A DNA stretch of 10,467 bases from Pseudomonadota bacterium (GTDB lineage Bacteria; SZUA-182; DTGQ01), in assembly GCA_030605265.1 (NCBI GenBank), contig JAUWIR010000091.1:1-10467 (forward strand). Reading direction: 5' to 3'. A model generated the notes under the pieces. The model worked only from the letters and a program-made list of their open reading frames with translations, was not told where the DNA came from and made no database searches. Both the position numbers and the translations under genes were made by a program. Positions 6,453 through 10,467 of this stretch are shown here, in pieces; position 1 is the first letter of the stretch, and the number at the start of each line of letters is the position of its first letter.

Positions 6453-7664
6453 ATGAATTTAATGGATAAAAAGCCTTTTGACATTATAATGTATACAAAT
6501 GCTGCAGGCCTTGGGGTAGACTGCATAGATCATGCGCATAGGCTACCATTTATCAAAGGAATTGCTAAAGCCATGGAGGGCGTAGGAAATATATTGGTAG
6601 TTTTACGTTATAGTCCCATTCCCCAATGCTGGCTTGATAAAAATAAAAAATTCGCACAAACATCATCAGCAACGAGTGGCCTTATACAATTGGGTGAAAA
6701 TCTTTGGACCATAAGGCCAACCGTTGTAGGTAATTTGGTTCTTGCATGTTATTTAACTCCTATAAAATGGCAATTGCGGAGGCAAATTAGGAATCAGATA
6801 AATCATGCAATGATATCTTTAAATATGAATTATAAAAGGGTTGCCTGGATGACACATCCTTATCACTATTTATATCGTGGTTGCGCAGGAGAATCTGCTT
6901 TAGTCTATGAATGTTATGATGAATATGTATTCGATAGTTCAGGAAAAGAAAATAAGAGGACTGAATTACTCGAGATAGAGTTAGCAAGAAATGCCGATCT
7001 TAATATCACCACTGCAAAGCCACTTTTCGATAAACTATTCGCAGTTGACAAAAAAACGAAACAGATTTCAAACGGTGTCATGTATGACCTATTCAGCCAG
7101 TGTCAAAGCGCAAAAGTTTTCATGACTCCAGAATTAGTAAAACTCAAGCCTCCCATTATAGGGATGATAGGGGTGCTTGCCCGTGGGTATGATTTTAATT
7201 TAATAGATGATATTATTGCCAAAAAAAACGAATGGTCATTTGCATTTGTAGGCAAGATTGCTGGAAATGCTAGGCAGGAAGTTGAAAGACTTTCGAGATA
7301 TCAAAACTTTCATGTATTTGGTTGGCGACCTTATCAAGAAATTCTTCCATTTCTTAAAGGATTTGATGTGGCAATAATACCATATTTAGTAAACGATTGG
7401 ACAAACACCATTAATCCCAACAAAGTCTATGACTATTTCGCTGCAGGCGTTCCAGTTGTTGCTACACCTATTGTAGAATTATGTAATCACAGGGAAAGTT
7501 TAACTCTATGCCAAAACAGTGACGAATTTATCAAGGCAATCGAGAAAGCGATAAAAGGGGAATTAGAGGATAAAGTGCAAAGAGGAATTCATAAGGCAAA
7601 GGCGTTATCCTGGGATTCGATTACAATAGAAATAGTTGGTGAATTGGAATCTCTTATGGCTTAG
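6453..7664 (+). CDS. GT-B glycosyltransferase, TuaH/WsaF-like, without E-x7-E
   Basis: A 403-residue GT-B transferase of the group found in teichuronic-acid, S-layer-glycan and exopolysaccharide clusters. The N-terminal domain contains Y152-E-C-Y-D-E-Y158, matching the conserved Y-x-x-x-D-x-[YF] segment of these enzymes. The donor domain opens near residue 231 (PPIIGMIGVLARGYDFNLI). At the site where GT4 enzymes carry E-x7-E it has N321-P-N-K-V-Y-D-Y-F-A-A-G-V-P-V-V-A-T, where Lys and Asp/Tyr take the place of the acidic pair. The gene begins 22 bp after the methyltransferase stop. ATG 6453 and ATG 6462 are both possible starts with weak ribosome sites; the difference is three residues. Its stop lies near the start of the following, similarly built gene, so the two are likely cotranscribed. 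Substrate unknown. Confidence 0.88.
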   Translation: MNLMDKKPFDIIMYTNAAGLGVDCIDHAHRLPFIKGIAKAMEGVGNILVVLRYSPIPQCWLDKNKKFAQTSSATSGLIQLGENLWTIRPTVVGNLVLACYLTPIKWQLRRQIRNQINHAMISLNMNYKRVAWMTHPYHYLYRGCAGESALVYECYDEYVFDSSGKENKRTELLEIELARNADLNITTAKPLFDKLFAVDKKTKQISNGVMYDLFSQCQSAKVFMTPELVKLKPPIIGMIGVLARGYDFNLIDDIIAKKNEWSFAFVGKIAGNARQEVERLSRYQNFHVFGWRPYQEILPFLKGFDVAIIPYLVNDWTNTINPNKVYDYFAAGVPVVATPIVELCNHRESLTLCQNSDEFIKAIEKAIKGELEDKVQRGIHKAKALSWDSITIEIVGELESLMA

Positions 7665-7745
7665 AATGTGTTTAGGAAAAGGGTTTATAGGACAATTGGA
7701 TGTGATTTTTTATGTCAATTAAACACTTGTTCCATAATAATCAAA

Positions 7746-8921
7746 ATGAGTTCAGTTGAAAATAAAATAACTATTATCTTTTTCCCTCCTGTTGATTTTG
7801 AGCACCTATGGTTTAAAAAAATTATTATCCCTTTATCCCAGAATGGCTTGTTCAAGATATATGTTATCGATAGGCCTGCCGATTTAATTATAGATGCTTT
7901 AAAGGGTTATAAAAGGTTAAGAAAAAAATTTGCAAATAAACAGCCCAAAAATGGAGTAGTGAAACAGTTCACCCCTCTTCTTTTTTTTAATGAAGTTATT
8001 CAGGAAACATTATGCAGCCGTGGTAATATGAATATGAAAATATTAATTTGGCAGGTCAACAACTTGATTAAAAAAGAGAAAATAGAATCTGATAAATTAA
8101 TATTGTGGAGCTATTCTCCTTTCCACTGGAAAGTTATGAAAGAAATTCCGGCAAGTAGAAGAATTTATGGAGTAGAAGATGAAAATTGCTACGATCATAA
8201 AGATAAATTTTTGAAAAATGCATACAATGCAGAAAGGAAGATGGTTTTATTTTCGGACGAAATAATCTGTGCTTCTGAAAAACTTAAAGAGAAATTTCAA
8301 AGGATAAAATCAAAAGAAAAAAGAATACATTTAATTTCTGTCCCGGCTGATGATAGATCGTTTAAGATAAATAAAATAAAAAAATTTAAAACCTGGGATA
8401 TTATTCCAGGTTTTAAAGCAGTGATATTTGGCCAGATCAGGTATCAAACAAATCTAGTGTTAGTTGAAAAGCTTGCTTTAAAATTTCCAGATATTTCAAT
8501 TATATTTATCGGTAAAAATAGACATAAGAATTTTAAATACCTTCTTAAAAAACATAAGGGTATCTATCATTTAGGTTATTTATCACGTGATAGTATTATT
8601 TATTGCCTTCGTGATGCTGCAATTGGTTTGTATCCAGCCAGGAAATGTAAATTTTCTGTATATGCAAACCCAATTCGGATATATGAGTATGCAGCGGCAG
8701 GTATTCCGGTAGTTGCAAGCAATGTTAGCAGTGAGACAGATTTTCCTGAATCGGTGAAGATAGTAGAAAACGATGATGACTTTATTTTGGCTATTCGATG
8801 TATACTCAGGAATGGGATATCTTCAAATGATAAGAAGGAATTAATAAGGTTTGCCAAAAAACATTCAGCAGGGGAAATTATTAAAAACTATATTAAAGCT
8901 TTTTCCAAAATCGATGAGTGA
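7746..8921 (+). CDS. GT-B glycosyltransferase, TuaH/WsaF-like, without E-x7-E
   Basis: A GT-B transferase of about 391 residues, of the same broad kind as its upstream neighbour but strongly diverged. The first strand reads KITIIFFPPVDFEHLWFK. A Y141-G-V-E-D-E-N147 segment corresponds to the Y-x-x-x-D-E-Y of the neighbour. The donor domain has AVIFGQIRYQTNLVLVEKLA, and the nucleotide-binding motif is N308-P-I-R-I-Y-E-Y-A-A-A-G-I-P-V-V-A-S. I chose ATG 7746. The frame is also open from GTG 7668, which would add 26 residues (MFRKRVYRTIGC...) that look unlike a domain start and lack a ribosome site; the upstream start would reduce the gap to the previous gene to 3 bp, so it is not excluded. Lysine-rich and AT-rich throughout. 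It is the last gene before a 107-bp gap. Sugar specificity is unknown. Confidence 0.85.
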   Translation: MSSVENKITIIFFPPVDFEHLWFKKIIIPLSQNGLFKIYVIDRPADLIIDALKGYKRLRKKFANKQPKNGVVKQFTPLLFFNEVIQETLCSRGNMNMKILIWQVNNLIKKEKIESDKLILWSYSPFHWKVMKEIPASRRIYGVEDENCYDHKDKFLKNAYNAERKMVLFSDEIICASEKLKEKFQRIKSKEKRIHLISVPADDRSFKINKIKKFKTWDIIPGFKAVIFGQIRYQTNLVLVEKLALKFPDISIIFIGKNRHKNFKYLLKKHKGIYHLGYLSRDSIIYCLRDAAIGLYPARKCKFSVYANPIRIYEYAAAGIPVVASNVSSETDFPESVKIVENDDDFILAIRCILRNGISSNDKKELIRFAKKHSAGEIIKNYIKAFSKIDE

Positions 8922-9016
8922 ATAAGATTAAAGTTAATATTAAATTCGTGATGTTTTAGTAAAATATAAATGTTTATAAAAATTATTTAAAAATCTTGAA
9001 ACATACATAAATAGGC

Positions 9017-9023
9017 AAAGGAA
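9017..9023 (+). promoter_or_regulatory. Ribosome binding site of the epimerase gene
   Basis: AAAGGAA ends five bases before ATG 9029. It is better than the sites of most genes upstream. The preceding gap 8922-9028 is very AT-rich and could hold a promoter, but I cannot place convincing -35 and -10 boxes. Confidence 0.6.
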
Positions 9024-9028
9024 ATCTT

Positions 9029-10012
9029 ATGATAAAAAGGGCGTTAGTGTGTGGCGCAGGTGGATTCATTGGTAGTCATCTCGTGAAGCGGTTAAAAAGG
9101 GAGGGATTTTGGATTAGAGGTGTGGATCTAAAGTACCCACGATTTTCAGAGACAATGGCCGATGATTTTGTAATTGGTGATTTACGCGATCCTCGGATCT
9201 GCCGATATGTAGTGGATCAACCTTTTAATGAAGTATATCAGCTGGCGGCTGATATGGGTGGTGCTGGATTTGTCTTCACGGGAGATAATGATGCAGACAT
9301 TATGCATAATTCCGCCCTAATAAATTTAAATATGTTGGAGGCTTGCCATAAGCGAAATGTAAAAAAAATTTTTTATTCATCATCGGCTTGTATATATCCT
9401 GAATACAATCAAATGGATACTGATAACCCCAAGTGTTCAGAAAATTCTGCCTATCCAGCGGCCCCAGACAGTGAATATGGCTGGGAAAAACTTTTTAGTG
9501 AAAGGTTGTATTTAGCCTTTAACAGTAATTATGAAATGGATGTTCGTATTGCACGGTTCCACAATATTTTCGGACCGGAAGGGTCCTGGAACGATGGGCG
9601 GGAAAAGGCACCAGCGGCCATCTGCCGAAAGGTGGCCGAGGCCCCAGATGGAGGTGAGATCGAAATCTGGGGCGACGGAAAGCAGACCAGATCTTTTCTC
9701 TACATCGATGAGTGCCTTGAGGGGACGATTCGGTTGATACGCTCGGATTTTTCTGGTCCCGTCAATATCGGTTCCGATGAGATGGTTACTATTGATCAGC
9801 TTGCTGAAATGGGCATGAGTATTGCGGGCAAAAAGTTGACCTTCAAACATATACCCGGGCCGTTAGGAGTGAGAGGAAGAAACTCGGATAACAAACTTAT
9901 TTACGGAAAATTAGGTTGGAAACCGTCACTTCCCTTGCGGGTAGGCTTAGAAACAACCTACTATTGGGTTGAACAAGAAGTAAAAAAAGATCGGTCTGTT
10001 GATTTTTCATAA
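9029..10012 (+). CDS. GDP-mannose 3,5-epimerase (extended SDR)
   Basis: A 327-residue extended short-chain dehydrogenase/reductase that closely resembles plant GDP-mannose 3,5-epimerase, which converts GDP-D-mannose to GDP-L-galactose (and GDP-L-gulose) through transient oxidation at C4. NAD binding is shown by G9-A-G-G-F-I-G15 and D33 at the end of strand 2. The catalytic set is complete: S-S-S-A-C121-I-Y-P with the acid/base Cys, Y150-G-W-E-K154, and K193 in G-R-E-K-A-P-A-A. Further family signatures are QLAADMGGAGF, RFHNIFGPEGSW, WGDGKQTRSFLYIDECLEG, PVNIGSDEMV and HIPGPLGVRGRNSDN. Length is slightly under the plant enzyme. A good ribosome site supports ATG 9029. Base composition is higher in GC than in the glycosyltransferase genes, most of all around 9580-9690. 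A related bacterial nucleotide-sugar epimerase with another substrate is possible, but the match to this family is strong. Confidence 0.9.
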   Translation: MIKRALVCGAGGFIGSHLVKRLKREGFWIRGVDLKYPRFSETMADDFVIGDLRDPRICRYVVDQPFNEVYQLAADMGGAGFVFTGDNDADIMHNSALINLNMLEACHKRNVKKIFYSSSACIYPEYNQMDTDNPKCSENSAYPAAPDSEYGWEKLFSERLYLAFNSNYEMDVRIARFHNIFGPEGSWNDGREKAPAAICRKVAEAPDGGEIEIWGDGKQTRSFLYIDECLEGTIRLIRSDFSGPVNIGSDEMVTIDQLAEMGMSIAGKKLTFKHIPGPLGVRGRNSDNKLIYGKLGWKPSLPLRVGLETTYYWVEQEVKKDRSVDFS

Positions 10013-10467
10013 GTTTTTTACATCAAAATTATTATCAAAGTATTAGCGGAAGAGCATCAAAAATTACACATCTCAAGAAAAATGGGATCTTGAAAAAAAG
10101 GATCATCATGGTAATGATGATCTCGTAAAAAAATAATTTTGGATCTTAAAAATCAGAAATATATCGCCAAAACTGATAGTAAATTTGCGATATAAGAGGA
10201 AATTTAATAAGTCGACAACATTTCGAGCCAGGGACCTAGCCATAAAAAATTCGATACAAATGGTAGGCAAAAGTTGAGGGTAAAAAAAAGAAGGGAAGAA
10301 TTTAGGAGAGAAATCGAGCGGAAAACATCAAAAATAATAGCCTCAAGGCACACCAACCCCGAATCTTATTGTATTAAGACAATAGGGGGGGCAACAGAAG
10401 AGTAATTCAGGTGAGGTAAAGGCATCATTCTAATTTGCGGGTAAGAATATTGAGGATGGATTTGGCA
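10013..10467. other. 455-bp non-coding tail, A-rich
   Basis: No convincing gene is visible on either strand. The + strand is rich in short A runs. The longest suggestive frame (10137-10280, about 47 codons, lacking a good start) shows no recognised motif. Besides the strong hairpin at 10101-10122 there is a weaker one with arms TATTGT (10367-10372) and ACAATA (10379-10384), followed by a G7 run. A - strand frame that is open at the right edge stops after about 33 codons and is not recognisable. This may be an intergenic region or decayed DNA. Confidence 0.5.
10101..10122 (-). terminator. Perfect 9-bp hairpin, likely terminator for leftward transcription
   Basis: Arms GATCATCAT (10101-10109) and ATGATGATC (10114-10122) are exact complements around a GGTA loop. 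Read on the - strand the stem is followed by C-C-T7, the layout of an intrinsic terminator. On the + strand the stem is followed by TCG and an A run, with only a short T4 later, so it is a poor terminator for the epimerase gene. The stem has only three G-C pairs and is therefore of moderate strength. Confidence 0.5.

Noticed and set aside
8922..9028. Possible promoter before the epimerase gene
   Set aside because: The gap is AT-rich enough to give many TATAAT-like strings, but no pair with a fair -35 at proper spacing stood out.
9531..9737. Open frames on both strands inside the epimerase gene
   Set aside because: They arise from the GC-rich composition of the real gene, whose conserved motifs run through the same stretch.
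10137..10280. Frame of about 47 codons downstream of the epimerase
   Set aside because: It lacks a good start and ribosome site, is lysine/asparagine-rich as expected from the A-rich DNA, and I recognised no family.

Overview
The window is an AT-rich bacterial surface-polysaccharide locus. It holds a run of glycosyltransferases and methyltransferases plus one nucleotide-sugar epimerase, almost all on the + strand. Composition, the gene families and the mostly weak ribosome binding sites fit a Gram-negative environmental lineage (Desulfobacterota or a candidate phylum would be unsurprising). Nothing here fixes the taxon, so that assignment is inference.

Left end (1-1063): a mobile-element scar. 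The - strand carries the first 118 codons of an IS21-type IstB ATPase, which runs off the window and has its own strong Shine-Dalgarno. The IstA transposase that should lie upstream of it is absent. In its place are two tandem copies of an 18-bp palindromic unit (381-416) and then, on the + strand, a polysaccharide deacetylase relic that has lost its N-terminal catalytic half (485-1063).

Centre (1081-8921): seven intact-looking + strand genes, probably one transcription unit. Three are GT4-type glycosyltransferases with clear E-x7-E motifs (1081, 2208, 3434). They are followed by a zinc-ribbon methyltransferase (4633), a second methyltransferase of a different family (5552), and two GT-B transferases that lack E-x7-E and carry an N-P-x-[KR]-x-Y-[DE]-Y motif (6453, about 7746). 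The first methyltransferase sits in a segment of about 1 kb bounded by near-identical direct repeats (4538-4570 and 5542-5574). Each repeat contains the 3' tail of a glycosyltransferase gene fused to the 5' start of the second methyltransferase gene. The simplest reading is that the third glycosyltransferase and the second methyltransferase once overlapped directly, and that the first methyltransferase arrived later between duplicated junctions.

Right end (9029-10012): after a 107-bp AT-rich gap comes a well-conserved GDP-mannose 3,5-epimerase. It is markedly more GC-rich than its neighbours and has its own good ribosome binding site, so it probably has a separate history. The last 455 bp hold no convincing gene, only a perfect 9-bp hairpin best read as a terminator for leftward transcription.

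Functionally, the epimerase would supply GDP-L-galactose or GDP-L-gulose, the five glycosyltransferases would build an oligosaccharide from nucleotide sugars on the cytoplasmic face of the membrane, and the methyltransferases would modify sugars or a carrier-linked intermediate. No flippase, polymerase, ligase or export gene lies in the window, so the type of polysaccharide cannot be named.
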